Source: Alitabrizicola rongguiensis (lineage in GTDB: Bacteria > Pseudomonadota > Alphaproteobacteria > Rhodobacterales > Rhodobacteraceae). Taken from it: DNA of 64,000 bases. Where the stretch lies: positions 62,001-126,000 of the forward strand of contig NZ_JAKENF010000001.1 in NCBI RefSeq assembly GCF_021491355.1. Reading direction: 5' to 3'. The position numbers and the translations under genes were made by a program. Within the stretch, counting starts at the first letter, position 1; each line of letters begins with the position of its first letter. The notes beneath the pieces were generated by a model. The model was not told the origin of the DNA and ran no database searches. It saw only the letters and a program-made list of their open reading frames with translations. Below, piece after piece: positions 35,555-44,913 of this stretch.

Positions 35555-38167
35555 ATGCCCGTCGTCGTCGTCGAGTCCCCCGCCAAAGCCAAGACAATCA
35601 ACAAATATCTCGGCTCCGACTATACGGTGCTCGCCTCTTACGGCCATGTCCGTGACCTGCCGGCCAAGGATGGTTCCGTCGATCCCGAGCATGATTTCGC
35701 GATGGATTGGGAAGTTCCGCCCGAGTCGAAGAAGCACATCCGCGCCATTGCCGAGGCGCTGAAATCCGACGATGCGCTGATCCTCGCCACCGACCCCGAC
35801 CGCGAGGGCGAGGCGATTTCCTGGCACCTGCAGCAGGCGCTGGCCTCATCCCTCAAGAAGGGCAAGACTGTCCGCCGCGTGACCTTCAATGCCATCACCA
35901 AGGATGCGGTGACCCAGGCGATGAAGGAGCCGCGCGATGTCGATCAGGCACTGGTCGAGGCGTACCTCGCCCGCCGGGCACTCGACTACCTTGTAGGCTT
36001 CACCCTGTCGCCGGTGCTCTGGCGCAAGCTGCCGGGCGCGAAATCTGCGGGTCGAGTGCAGTCGGTCTGTCTGCGTCTGATCGTCGAGCGCGAGATGGAG
36101 ATCGAGGCCTTCCGCGCCCGCGAGTACTGGACGGTGAAGGCGCTCCTTTCCACGCCGCGCGGCCAGGAATACGAGGCAAGGCTGACCGTTCTCGGCGGCC
36201 GGAAGCTGGATAAATTCGACATCGCGAACGAAACTGCTGCCGAACTGGCGGTTCAGGCAGTCACGTCCCGCAGCTTGTCGGTGAAGTCCGTCGAGGCGAA
36301 GCCAGCCAGCCGCAATCCCTGGCCGCCCTTCATGACCTCGACCCTCCAGCAGGAGGCGAGCCGCAAATACGGCATGGGCGCCAAGGCTACCATGTCGGCG
36401 GCACAGCGGCTCTACGAGGCGGGCCATATCACCTACATGCGGACCGACGGGATCGACATGGCGCCCGAGGCAGTGATGGCCGCCCGGGCCGAGATCGGCC
36501 GCCGCTTCGGCGCGGCCTATGTCCCGGACAGTCCGCGGATGTACAAGAACAAGGCCAAAAACGCGCAGGAAGCCCATGAATGCATCAGGCCGACCGACAT
36601 GTCGGCCGCACCCGACAACCTGCGCCTGACCGAGACCGATCAGAGGAAGCTCTACGACCTCATCTGGAAGCGCACCATCGCCAGCCAGATGGCCGCCGCC
36701 CGTCTGGAACGCACCACGGTCGATGTGGCCAGTCCCGATGGTCAGGTCGAGCTTCGCGCCACGGGCCAGGTCGTGCTCTTTGATGGCTTCCTCAAGGTTT
36801 ATGACGAAGGCCGCGACGAGGATCCGGAAGATGGCGAAGGCCGCCTTCCGCAAATCATGCAGGGCGAGCCGGCCGAGAAGCGGTCCGTGACGCCCGAACA
36901 GCACTTCACCCAGCCGCCGCCCCGCTACACCGAGGCGACGCTCGTGAAGCGGATGGAGGAACTCGGGATAGGCCGGCCTTCGACCTATGCCTCGGTCCTG
37001 TCGACGATCCAGGACCGCGAATATGTCCGCAAGGACAAGAACCGCCTGATCCCCGAAGACAAGGGACGTCTGGTCACGGCCTTCCTGACCAACTTCTTCC
37101 GCAAATACGTCGAGTACGATTTCACCGCCGACCTTGAGACGGAGCTTGACGATGTCTCGGCGGGCGAACGCAACTACAAGGATGTGCTGGCCCGTTTCTG
37201 GCGCGATTTCTCGGCGGCCATCGCCGAAACAGCCGACCTGCGGATCGGCGAGGTGCTGGAAAAGATCGACGACTTCCTGGCGCCGCACCTCTATCCGCCG
37301 CGCGCCGATGGCGGCGACCCGCGTGCCTGCCCGGTCTGCGGGACCGGTCGGTTGCACCTGAAGACCGCCCGGTCGGGCGGGGCCTTCATCGGCTGCGGCA
37401 ACTACCCGGAATGCCGCTATACCCGGCCGATCTCTGTGCCGAACGGCGAAGATGGCGGGACGCTAACCGCAGACGGAAAGGTGCTGGGTCAAGATGAGGC
37501 TGGGCGCGACATCACGCTCCGGTCGGGTCGGTTCGGCCCCTACGTGCAGCGCGGCGAGGCGACGGCTGAAGAGCCGAAGCCAGCCCGTGCCAGCCTGCCC
37601 AAAGGCTGGTCGCCGGACAGCCTGACACTGGAACGGGCGCTGATGCTTCTGAATCTGCCTCGCCAGATTGGTGCGCATCCCGAGGATGGCCAGCTTGTAG
37701 AGGCCGGGATCGGCCGTTTCGGACCCTATGTGAAGCACAATTCGACCTATGCGAACCTGCCGGACGTGGAAGAGGTCTTCACCATCGGTATGAACCGCGC
37801 GGTCGAGGTGCTGGCCCAGAAGGCGGCGCGCGGCCGGCCCTCGACCCCTGCCACCGCGCTGCGCGATCTGGGCGAACACCCCGATGGCGGCGTTCTTCAG
37901 GTCATGCCCGGCCGTTACGGCCCCTACATCAAATGGGGCAAGGTGAACGCCACCCTGCCGAAGGAGCTGTCGCCCGAAGCGGTGACGCTGGACGAGGCAC
38001 TTGTCCTGGTGGCGGAAAAGGCGGCGAAGGGCGGCAAGACCAAGGCTCCGCGCAAGACAGCTGCCAAGCCTGCATCGGCCAAGGCCGGCAAACCTGCGGC
38101 CAAGAAAGCGGCACCCAAGGCCAAGGCGCCGGTCCGCAAGGCAGCCCCCAAGACCGCCAAGGCCTGA
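35555..38167 (+). CDS. topA: DNA topoisomerase I
   Basis: 870 residues. It relaxes negative supercoils by single-strand passage. The Toprim domain contains VVVVESPAKAKTI and DPDREGE; the catalytic Tyr is in TYMRTDG (Y294). One Cys4-type zinc ribbon follows (CPVCGTG to CGNYPEC, about 590-615). Three repeats with a GRFGPYV-like core (GRFGPYVQRG, GRFGPYVKHN, GRYGPYIKWG) then precede a Lys/Ala-rich tail that probably binds DNA. This repeat and tail arrangement is normal for alphaproteobacteria. GAGG lies 7 bases before the ATG. It follows dprA, the usual order. Confidence 0.97.
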   Translation: MPVVVVESPAKAKTINKYLGSDYTVLASYGHVRDLPAKDGSVDPEHDFAMDWEVPPESKKHIRAIAEALKSDDALILATDPDREGEAISWHLQQALASSLKKGKTVRRVTFNAITKDAVTQAMKEPRDVDQALVEAYLARRALDYLVGFTLSPVLWRKLPGAKSAGRVQSVCLRLIVEREMEIEAFRAREYWTVKALLSTPRGQEYEARLTVLGGRKLDKFDIANETAAELAVQAVTSRSLSVKSVEAKPASRNPWPPFMTSTLQQEASRKYGMGAKATMSAAQRLYEAGHITYMRTDGIDMAPEAVMAARAEIGRRFGAAYVPDSPRMYKNKAKNAQEAHECIRPTDMSAAPDNLRLTETDQRKLYDLIWKRTIASQMAAARLERTTVDVASPDGQVELRATGQVVLFDGFLKVYDEGRDEDPEDGEGRLPQIMQGEPAEKRSVTPEQHFTQPPPRYTEATLVKRMEELGIGRPSTYASVLSTIQDREYVRKDKNRLIPEDKGRLVTAFLTNFFRKYVEYDFTADLETELDDVSAGERNYKDVLARFWRDFSAAIAETADLRIGEVLEKIDDFLAPHLYPPRADGGDPRACPVCGTGRLHLKTARSGGAFIGCGNYPECRYTRPISVPNGEDGGTLTADGKVLGQDEAGRDITLRSGRFGPYVQRGEATAEEPKPARASLPKGWSPDSLTLERALMLLNLPRQIGAHPEDGQLVEAGIGRFGPYVKHNSTYANLPDVEEVFTIGMNRAVEVLAQKAARGRPSTPATALRDLGEHPDGGVLQVMPGRYGPYIKWGKVNATLPKELSPEAVTLDEALVLVAEKAAKGGKTKAPRKTAAKPASAKAGKPAAKKAAPKAKAPVRKAAPKTAKA

Positions 38168-38249
38168 GGCGCTTCTGCCGCAGCGCGGCGATTGACCTTC
38201 CCGCGCCGAGCCGCCACAAAAGGCGCCGAGAGTTTGCGGGAGGGCCAAG

Positions 38250-38954
38250 ATGAACAAGACCTACGGTTCCGCCAAGGAGGCCCTGGACGGCCTTCTCTTC
38301 GACGGGATGCTGATCGCCGCGGGGGGCTTCGGCCTGTGCGGCATTCCGGAACTGCTGATCGCTGCGATCCGCGAGGCCGGGACGAAGAACCTCACTGTCG
38401 CCTCGAACAACGCCGGTGTGGATGGCTTCGGTCTGGGCGTGCTCCTGGAAACGCGGCAGGTGAAAAAGATGATCTCGTCCTATGTGGGCGAGAATGCCGA
38501 ATTCATGCGCCAGTATCTTTCCGGTGAGCTGGAGCTGGAATTCAACCCGCAGGGTACGCTGGCCGAGCGGATGCGGGCGGGCGGCGCGGGCATTCCCGGC
38601 TTTTTTACCGCTACCGGCGTCGGTACGGTCATCGCCGAGGGCAAGGAACATCACGACTTCGACGGCAAGACCTATATCCTCGAGCGCGGGATCGTCGCCG
38701 ATGTCTCGATCGTCAAGGCGTGGAAGGCCGACCCCTCGGGCAACCTCGTCTTCCGCAAGACGGCGCGCAACTTCAACGTGCCCGCCGCGACTTGCGGCAA
38801 GGTCTGCGTGGCCGAGGTCGAGGAAATCGTGCCGCTCGGCTCGCTCGACCCCGATGCGATCCACCTGCCCGGCATCTATGTTCATCGCCTGATCAAGGGC
38901 CCGCATGAGAAGCGGATCGAACAGCGCACCGTCCGCAAGAAGGAGACCGCTTGA
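38250..38954 (+). CDS. scoA: 3-oxoacid CoA-transferase subunit A
   Basis: 234 residues. It forms the alpha chain of succinyl-CoA:acetoacetate-type CoA-transferase, used in ketone body or polyhydroxybutyrate-linked acetoacetate metabolism. The family begins with [18 protein letters not shown] (the GxGGF glycine loop) and includes [25 protein letters not shown] lies upstream. It overlaps scoB at TGATG, so the two subunits are translationally coupled. Confidence 0.93.
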   Translation: MNKTYGSAKEALDGLLFDGMLIAAGGFGLCGIPELLIAAIREAGTKNLTVASNNAGVDGFGLGVLLETRQVKKMISSYVGENAEFMRQYLSGELELEFNPQGTLAERMRAGGAGIPGFFTATGVGTVIAEGKEHHDFDGKTYILERGIVADVSIVKAWKADPSGNLVFRKTARNFNVPAATCGKVCVAEVEEIVPLGSLDPDAIHLPGIYVHRLIKGPHEKRIEQRTVRKKETA

Positions 38955-39598
38955 TGGCTGAGGATGTGAAGGGCTGGGATCGTAACCAGATGGCTGCCCG
39001 CGCCGCGCAGGAACTGCGCGACGGGATGTATGTGAACCTCGGCATCGGCATCCCCACGCTGGTGGCGAACTACATTCCCGCCGGCGTGAACGTGACACTG
39101 CAGTCGGAAAACGGGATGCTCGGCATGGGCCCCTTCCCCTTCGAGGGCGAAGAAGACCCTGACCTCATCAATGCCGGCAAGCAGACGATCACCGAACTGC
39201 CGCAGACCGCGTTCTTCGACAGCGCGACCTCCTTCGCCATGATCCGTGGCGGCAAGATCGCCATGGCGATCCTTGGCGCGATGGAAGTGGCCGAGAATGG
39301 CGACCTCGCGAACTGGATGATCCCCGGCAAGCTCGTCAAGGGCATGGGCGGGGCGATGGACCTTGTCGCGGGCGTGGGTCGTGTCGTGGTCGTGATGGAC
39401 CATACCTCGAAACACGGCGAGTCGAAGGTGCTGCACCAGTGCACCCTGCCGCTGACCGGCAAGGGCGTGGTCGACCGCATCATCACCAATCTCGGTGTGC
39501 TCGACGTGGGCCACAAGGGGCTGCATATCGTCGAGATTGCACCGGGCGTGACCGAGGAAGAGCTGCGCGCGGCGACCGAGGCGACGATCGTTGGCTGA
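38954..39598 (+). CDS. scoB: 3-oxoacid CoA-transferase subunit B
   Basis: 214 residues. The beta chain carries the catalytic Glu that forms the CoA thioester: E52 in [29 protein letters not shown] precedes it and [11 protein letters not shown] closes the domain. It starts with the ATG that overlaps the scoA stop. The GNAT gene after it overlaps by 8 bases. Confidence 0.94.
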   Translation: MAEDVKGWDRNQMAARAAQELRDGMYVNLGIGIPTLVANYIPAGVNVTLQSENGMLGMGPFPFEGEEDPDLINAGKQTITELPQTAFFDSATSFAMIRGGKIAMAILGAMEVAENGDLANWMIPGKLVKGMGGAMDLVAGVGRVVVVMDHTSKHGESKVLHQCTLPLTGKGVVDRIITNLGVLDVGHKGLHIVEIAPGVTEEELRAATEATIVG

Positions 39599-39881
39599 GT
39601 TCGAGATCACCCGCGAGGAGACGGTCTCGAAAGGCCGCTACGTGATCCGCAAGGACGGCGAGGAGGCGGAGCTGACCTACTCCATAACCTCGCCGGTGTT
39701 GCGGATCGCCGATCACACCGGCGTGCCGGACAGCTTCCGCGGCACCGGGGCGGGTCTTGCCCTCGTGACGCGGCTCGTGGCCGATGCACGGGCCGAGGGG
39801 TTCAAGATCATGCCGCTTTGCCCCTTCGTGAATGCGCAGCGCAAGCGCCATCCGGAATGGGCCGACGCCTTTTCGGTCTAG
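39591..39881 (+). CDS. GNAT family N-acetyltransferase (YjdJ/COG2388-like)
   Basis: 96 residues, a minimal single-domain acetyltransferase. The acetyl-CoA motif is [20 protein letters not shown], and the C-terminal [18 protein letters not shown] is typical of this small family (known from human GTDC/NATD1-like and bacterial YjdJ-like proteins). The start is a TTG at 39591 with GAGG 9 bases upstream; no ATG is available in the right place. It overlaps scoB and so is probably translated from the same message. The substrate is unknown. Confidence 0.85.
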   Translation: MAEFEITREETVSKGRYVIRKDGEEAELTYSITSPVLRIADHTGVPDSFRGTGAGLALVTRLVADARAEGFKIMPLCPFVNAQRKRHPEWADAFSV

Positions 39882-39905
39882 CGCGCCGCCTGCACCCGAT
39901 CGGAA

Positions 39906-39927
39906 GACCCCGGAGCGATCCGGGGTC
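39906..39927. terminator. Terminator between the GNAT gene and the SLT gene
   Basis: GACCCCGG, loop AGCGAT, CCGGGGTC, then TCTCTCGTTTC; it sits between convergent genes. Confidence 0.65.
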
Positions 39928-39955
39928 TCTCTCGTTTCAACAGCCGTCGCACCGC

Positions 39956-40834
39956 TCAGTTGCTTGCGGACATGATGCGGAACACGCAGGGATCCGTCAC
40001 AAGCTCGGGCGGGGTCATGCATAGCCCCTGCGCTACCTGCCAGGCCGCCAGAACCTTCGGCACATAGTCGCGGGTCTCGGAATAGGGTGGCACGCCGCCA
40101 TTTGCCGTGACCGCGCCTTCGCCGGCGTTATAGGCGGCAAGGACCATCAGCGGGTCCCGGTCGAAATTCTTCATCAACCAGTCAAGGTAGGCGACCCCGC
40201 CCTTGATGTTCTGGACCGGATCATTGGCGTCCGCGACACCAAAACGCTCGGCAGTTGCCGGGATGAGTTGCATCAGCCCCTGCGCGCCAGCGGGGCTCAT
40301 GGCCTGCGCCTGACCGCCGCTCTCCACACCGATCACGGCAAGCACCAGCGCAGGTGACACCTCGGTTCCGATCGTGGCCGTCAGGATCGCGGTGCCGTAT
40401 CTGGTGGCGATGTCCTGCATCGTCTGCATCCGCGGCGCCGAAACCGCAGCCCCGCTCGGCCCCTGCGAAAGAGTAGCCATCGCCAGTGGGAACCGGCCAT
40501 CCTTCGCCTCGATCGCAGTCGGCACCTTGTCCCAGAACCAGCCGTAACTTGCTTGGGCCGGCGCGGGCGCGGGGATCAGGTCGGGCGGTCGCGGATCGGC
40601 CTGCGTGACCGGAGGCAGCACGGTCGCCTCTTCTCTCGGCGTGACCTTGGGATACGCGGCCAGAACGCGGGCCTGCTCTTCGGGATCGATCTGGACGGTG
40701 ATGCGCTTCTGGCCGGCAGCCGGCGGTTTGACCATCTTGAACGTGAAGCTGCTCGCAGCCTCCGGCTCCTCGGCCAACAGGACGGCAGGTGCGATCATGC
40801 AACCCGCAAGGATTGCTATCAGACGATTCCGCAT
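39956..40834 (-). CDS. Exported lytic transglycosylase (SLT domain)
   Basis: 292 residues. A signal peptide (to about AVLLAEE) is followed by a Pro-rich region and an SLT domain at about 150-270. The catalytic Glu is in VIGVESGGQAQAMSP, and GAQGLMQLIPATAERFGV, AAYNAGEGAV and PYSETRDYVPKVL are classical motif elements. It cleaves peptidoglycan with 1,6-anhydro product formation. It is divergent from the Tad pilin genes, and an SLT enzyme next to a trans-envelope machine could open the wall for it; this is inference. Confidence 0.92.
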   Translation of the reverse strand: MRNRLIAILAGCMIAPAVLLAEEPEAASSFTFKMVKPPAAGQKRITVQIDPEEQARVLAAYPKVTPREEATVLPPVTQADPRPPDLIPAPAPAQASYGWFWDKVPTAIEAKDGRFPLAMATLSQGPSGAAVSAPRMQTMQDIATRYGTAILTATIGTEVSPALVLAVIGVESGGQAQAMSPAGAQGLMQLIPATAERFGVADANDPVQNIKGGVAYLDWLMKNFDRDPLMVLAAYNAGEGAVTANGGVPPYSETRDYVPKVLAAWQVAQGLCMTPPELVTDPCVFRIMSASN

Positions 40835-41188
40835 TTCAGGAGGCCTGCTCTGCCCCGTTTATCGTTCTCTGTTTCCATCCTGTCAGAAAACCGGACGCTA
40901 CGCCAGTTTTTCACCAGAAACAGAGATGATCGAATGGCCAGCAACCCCAGGTTGCGCCCATTTTGACGCCAAATTCAAAAAATTTTTCGTTCTAAAACAA
41001 TGCCTTGAAAGAATTATTGGGGCTTTAGCCGTTCGTCAAGAAATACCCCGTTCCCGCCCAAATGGAGCCACGATTCGAGGGCTATATGCACCCATGCCGA
41101 ACGGAAAGCGGAACGGTTCAGAGGCCCGGAAGCGAAGACCCGAAGCGGCGAGACTGAAGCAAGCAACTCCTCAGAAGGGACACATACC
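40835..41188. other. Regulatory region upstream of the first pilin gene
   Basis: 354 bases without a gene. It contains an AT-rich tract (about 40970-41020) and the block TTCGTCA-N17-GCCCAAATGG (41032-41065), which is repeated with identical spacing before the second pilin gene. No clear sigma-70 or sigma-54 core promoter was found. Confidence 0.55.
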
Positions 41189-41389
41189 ATGAAACTGCTC
41201 AACATCTTCAAGAACTTCCGCAAAGACGAAGACGGTGCCGTGACCGTTGACTGGGTCGTGCTGACCGCTGCCATCGTTGGCCTGGGCCTGGTCGTCATGA
41301 CGACCGTTGGCGGCGCGATCTCGACCAACGCCACGACCGTTGCCGGCGACATCACCGCCACCGTCGGTGCGGCGTCCTCGGGCAACTGA
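41189..41389 (+). CDS. flp: Flp-type pilin (type IVb), copy 1
   Basis: 66 residues. The short basic leader ends in KDEDG and is followed by AVTVDWVVLTAAIVGLGL, the class IVb pilin cleavage and hydrophobic assembly region. Asp takes the +5 acidic position usually held by Glu. The mature pilin would be about 50 residues and is matured by the prepilin peptidase at 51956. It differs from copy 2 by three residues (positions 4, 5 and 53). A terminator follows, so each pilin gene can be expressed at its own level. Confidence 0.93.
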   Translation: MKLLNIFKNFRKDEDGAVTVDWVVLTAAIVGLGLVVMTTVGGAISTNATTVAGDITATVGAASSGN

Positions 41390-41700
41390 TATCGCCTGAG
41401 ACAGACAATCGTCTGATCCAAAGAGGGTCGTGTCTTGCAAGAGACACGGCCCTTCTACTTTTTTCCAGCACACAGGAGCGACCGGCAGAGCTGCGCCGCT
41501 TTGAGATCCCGCCCCATCACGTCGTCGTTACCAATCCAACAATTAGCGATTTGTCAGGAATTACCTTTGTGCTGCCCAAATGCCGACAAGATGTGGGTGC
41601 TTCATTCTTGCATGCCGATCGGAGCGGCGGGCCAACCGGCCTGATGCGCAGATCCGAACGGCGGAAACGCAGCCCGCAACCCTGAAGGGGGATTTTTGAC
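41390..41700. other. Spacer between pilin copies 1 and 2
   Basis: 311 bases holding the copy-1 terminator and a second version of the pilin upstream block (TTTGTCA-N17-GCCCAAATGC, 41550-41583). No gene was found. Confidence 0.55.
41425..41468 (+). terminator. Terminator of pilin copy 1
   Basis: AGGGTCGTGTCTT pairs with AAGAGACACGGCCCTT (one wobble), then a CTACTTTTTT tract. Confidence 0.85.
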
Positions 41701-41901
41701 ATGAAACTGATCGACATCTTCAAGAACTTCCGCAAAGACGAAGACGGCGCCGTGACCGTTGACTGGGTCGTGCTGACTGCAGCGATCGTCGGTCTGGGCC
41801 TGGTCGTCATGACGACCGTTGGCGGCGCGATCTCGACCAACGCCACAACCGTGGCCAGCGACATCACCGCCACCGTCGGTGCGGCGTCCTCGGGCAACTG
41901 A
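41701..41901 (+). CDS. Flp-type pilin (type IVb), copy 2
   Basis: 66 residues, nearly identical to copy 1 in protein (L4I, N5D and G53S) and nucleotide sequence, with mostly silent differences. The same KDEDG|AVTVDWVVLT processing region is present. The pair is a recent tandem duplication or is kept alike by gene conversion. It has its own upstream block and terminator. Confidence 0.93.
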   Translation: MKLIDIFKNFRKDEDGAVTVDWVVLTAAIVGLGLVVMTTVGGAISTNATTVASDITATVGAASSGN

Positions 41902-41929
41902 TCGACCCGCAGTCGAAATCCAGATTTGC

Positions 41930-41960
41930 AAAGCCGCGCCGGACTGGCGCGGCTTTCTTA
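41930..41960 (+). terminator. Terminator of pilin copy 2
   Basis: AAGCCGCGCC, loop GGACT, GGCGCGGCTT, then TCTTAATTATAG. Confidence 0.85.
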
Positions 41961-42113
41961 ATTATAGTTTCCGGATCACGAACAGATCTTCCCCGGAATC
42001 GCGCTTCATGACTTAAACCCCACCCCACTGTACCCCATTTGGGCCACATTCCCGCACCACCATGACGACAAGGACGGTTCGGCGCGAACCGCGAAGAAAC
42101 CGGAGTATGAACG

Positions 42114-42302
42114 ATGATCAAGGTGCTGACGGCCTTTCGCCGTGATGAAGACGGAGCGGTGACCGTCGATTGGGTGGTGCTGACCGCTTCGATCGTCGGG
42201 CTTGGACTTGCGGTTCTGACTGCGATCAATGGCGGCCTCACGACAGCGATGGCCACGCTGATTACCAATCTGGGGACGATCCATACCGTCTTTAACTGGT
42301 AG
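42114..42302 (+). CDS. Flp-type pilin-like protein, divergent copy 3
   Basis: 62 residues. It keeps the leader and assembly region (RRDEDG|AVTVDWVVLTASIVGLGL) but diverges after residue ~34 (AVLTAINGGLTTAMATL and a C-terminal TVFNW). It may be a minor or initiating pilin rather than the main subunit. Its upstream CCCATTTGGG is the same element as in copies 1 and 2, in reverse orientation. Confidence 0.88.
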   Translation: MIKVLTAFRRDEDGAVTVDWVVLTASIVGLGLAVLTAINGGLTTAMATLITNLGTIHTVFNW

Positions 42303-42406
42303 ATTTCTGAACAATCATCGCGCAACTGCCGCAACTGATCCACGAATCCGCCTCAATCCCCGGTCATTCCTGCTTCCTGAAGAAAGTCGTCAGATCCTGT
42401 CTTTGT

Positions 42407-42422
42407 CCGGTGATCTCACCGG
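42407..42422. promoter_or_regulatory. Palindrome upstream of cpaB
   Basis: Perfect CCGGTGA-TC-TCACCGG, 40 bases before the cpaB ATG; candidate operator for the pilus assembly operon. Confidence 0.4.
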
Positions 42423-42462
42423 GAAGCATGACAGGAGTTTGCATCGAGCAGGAGGTTAAGCC

Positions 42463-43305
42463 ATGCGGATCGTCTTCGGACTTGTCCTGATCCTTGGGCT
42501 GTCACTGGCCGGCTTTGCCGTCTACATGGCCCAGAACTACATCAACGCCACCCAGGCACAGCTCGACGAGGAACGCGCCCGCAGCGCCAAGCTTGGGCCG
42601 ATGGTCGATGTCCTTATCACAACGAAGGCCCTCAACTACGGCGACGTGCTGACCAAGGAAGACATCCGGTCGATCCCCTGGCCGCAGTCCGCACTGCCAG
42701 AAACCGCCTTCGTCAAGATGGAGGATCTCTTCCCCGAGGGCGCCGAACCCCGCCTCGTCCTGCGTCAGATGGAAAAGTTCGAGCCGGTCCTGGCGGTCAA
42801 GGTCACCGAACCCGGCGAGGAAGCCGGCCTGACCACCCGCCTGGCAAAAGGGATGCGGGCCTTTGCAATCAAGGTCGACGTGGAGTCGGGCGTGTCCGGC
42901 TTCTTGCGGCCGGGTGACAGGGTCGATGTCTACTGGACTGGTTCGGTCAATGGATCTGACGGCGAAGTGACCCGAGCAATCGAATCCGCGATCAAGCTTG
43001 CGGCAGTCGACCAATCGTCAGACTCCGAAAGCACCGACGCGATTATTGCCCGTACGGTGACCGTCGAAGCAACGCCGCAGCAGGTTGCGCGCCTGGCACA
43101 GGCGCAGGCCACGGGCCGACTTTCGCTTGCCCTCGTCGGCAATGGTGACGAGACCACGTCGGATGTGGTCGAGGTCGACAGCAAGACCCTGCTTGGCATC
43201 ACCGAGGAAGCCCCCGCTCCCGCGCCTGTCGAGGAACGCGTCTGCTCGGTCAAGACCCGCAAGGGCGCAGATGTAATCGACACTGCGATCCCCTGCACCG
43301 ACTGA
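42463..43305 (+). CDS. cpaB: Flp pilus assembly protein CpaB
   Basis: 280 residues. One N-terminal membrane helix (about 3-23) is followed by a SAF domain (about 48-115, VDVLITTKALNYGDVLTKED) and a RcpC/CpaB beta domain with GVSGFLRPGDRVDVYW. It is periplasmic and helps stabilise the secretin. GGAGG is well placed before the ATG. A hairpin follows, partly separating it from cpaC. Confidence 0.93.
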   Translation: MRIVFGLVLILGLSLAGFAVYMAQNYINATQAQLDEERARSAKLGPMVDVLITTKALNYGDVLTKEDIRSIPWPQSALPETAFVKMEDLFPEGAEPRLVLRQMEKFEPVLAVKVTEPGEEAGLTTRLAKGMRAFAIKVDVESGVSGFLRPGDRVDVYWTGSVNGSDGEVTRAIESAIKLAAVDQSSDSESTDAIIARTVTVEATPQQVARLAQAQATGRLSLALVGNGDETTSDVVEVDSKTLLGITEEAPAPAPVEERVCSVKTRKGADVIDTAIPCTD

Positions 43306-43316
43306 AATCCGTGCGA

Positions 43317-43350
43317 GGGGCCTACTGCATCTTGCGGTAGGCCCCTACGC
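43317..43350 (+). terminator. Hairpin between cpaB and cpaC
   Basis: GGGGCCTAC and GTAGGCCCC with an 11-base loop, then TACGCTTTC. The T run is weak, so it may attenuate rather than fully terminate. Confidence 0.5.
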
Positions 43351-43500
43351 TTTCATCCAAGCGTTGGATAACTGCGGGTCCACAAACTTCAAAATCCCCG
43401 CGCAAGGTTTTGATTCTTGCAAAAAAACGACTTCTGCTCCATTCTGATCCAAATTTCGGGCGTCAAGACCCGGTCAGAGGCGTGTGAACGAGGCAGTAAA

Positions 43501-44907
43501 ATGGGCAGCCGCTCTTTCGTGAAGGCCGGACTCTTGGCGTGCGCCTTGAGCCTCTCTGTGTCGCACTTGGCGATGGCAGAAACGCTGCACGTCATGCAAG
43601 GGTCTCCATCCAGCGCGCTGGATGTTCCGATGAACAGGGCCGTCGTGGTTGAAAGCGACGTTCCCTTCGCAGAGCTGTCGATCGCCAACCCTGGCATTGC
43701 CGATATCTCCACGCTTTCCGACAAATCCATCTACGTGCTTGGCAAGGCGCCTGGCCGCACGACGATGACGCTGCTTTCGGCAGACGGAAAGCTCATCTCG
43801 AACGTGGATGTGCATGTCAGCCCCGACGTGGCCGAGTTCAAGGAACGTCTGCGCCAGATCCTGCCTGGCGAGAATATCGAGGTCCGCACCGCCAATGACG
43901 GAATCGTGCTGTCCGGCACGGTTTCAAGCACGGCCAAGCTGGATCGCGCATTGGACCTTGCCAACCGCTACGCACCGGAACGTGTTTCAAACCTGATGAC
44001 CGTCGGCGGCAGCCAGCAGGTCATGCTGAAGGTCCGCTTCGCCGAGATGCAGCGGGCGGTCAGCAAAAGCCTGTCAGCCTCGATTGCAGGCAAGTCGACC
44101 AGCGGCAACTTCATCATGGGCACCGGCAACTTCACGGCCGAAGGTGCGATCGACAACCTCATCAACAACGGCACGGCACCGATCAACGGCGAGTCAAAGG
44201 GCGCGCTCGGCTTCACCTTCAACACCGGAAGCCTGGAGTTCGCGGTGCTGCTTGAAGCGCTCGAATCCAAGGGGCTGGTCCGCACCTTGGCAGAGCCGAA
44301 CCTGACAGCGCTGTCCGGGCAAGAAGCCAAGTTCCTCGCCGGCGGCGAATACCCCATCCCCGTCTCGAACGGCGACAACGGTATCTCGATCGAATACAAG
44401 CCATTCGGCGTCGAGTTGAACTTCACCCCGACCGTCGTCGATGGCGATCTCATCAACCTCGTCATCAACGCGGCCGTGTCGTCGATCGACAACACGATCA
44501 CGGTCGAAACGGACGGCTTCAACATCAACGCCTTCAAGCGCCGCGAGACGTCCTCGACCGTCGAGCTGCGCGATGGTGAGAGCTTCGCGATCGCCGGCCT
44601 CTTGCAGGACGACTTCCGCGACCTCAACGGTCAGGTTCCTTGGCTGGGCGACATTCCGGTCCTCGGTGCACTGTTCCGCTCGACCGAATACCAGCGCGCG
44701 CAAAGCGAACTGGTAATCATCGTCACACCGCATCTGGTGACCGCAACCAAGGGCGATGCGATGGCGCTTCCAACCGACCGCGTCAGACTTCCGTCCGAAA
44801 AGGATCTATTCCTGTTCGGTCGTGTCACGGGCGGTGCCGCCAACGGACCCGCCGGCGAGGTTGCGCGGCAGGACTACAGCGGCTCCTACGGCTATGTGAT
44901 GGAGTAA
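43501..44907 (+). CDS. cpaC: Tad secretin CpaC (RcpA)
   Basis: 468 residues. The signal peptide ends near HLAMAET. An N-terminal pilus-secretin domain (about 30-100, VPMNRAVVVESDVPFAELSI) and a BON-like segment precede the secretin barrel domain (about 230-430) with VRTLAEPNLTALSGQEAKFLAGG and VPWLGDIPVLGALFRS. It forms the outer-membrane channel of the Flp pilus. The start at 43501 is preferred since the signal peptide begins there and GAGG lies 7 bases upstream. Confidence 0.94.
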   Translation: MGSRSFVKAGLLACALSLSVSHLAMAETLHVMQGSPSSALDVPMNRAVVVESDVPFAELSIANPGIADISTLSDKSIYVLGKAPGRTTMTLLSADGKLISNVDVHVSPDVAEFKERLRQILPGENIEVRTANDGIVLSGTVSSTAKLDRALDLANRYAPERVSNLMTVGGSQQVMLKVRFAEMQRAVSKSLSASIAGKSTSGNFIMGTGNFTAEGAIDNLINNGTAPINGESKGALGFTFNTGSLEFAVLLEALESKGLVRTLAEPNLTALSGQEAKFLAGGEYPIPVSNGDNGISIEYKPFGVELNFTPTVVDGDLINLVINAAVSSIDNTITVETDGFNINAFKRRETSSTVELRDGESFAIAGLLQDDFRDLNGQVPWLGDIPVLGALFRSTEYQRAQSELVIIVTPHLVTATKGDAMALPTDRVRLPSEKDLFLFGRVTGGAANGPAGEVARQDYSGSYGYVME

Positions 44908-44913
44908 GCCCAG

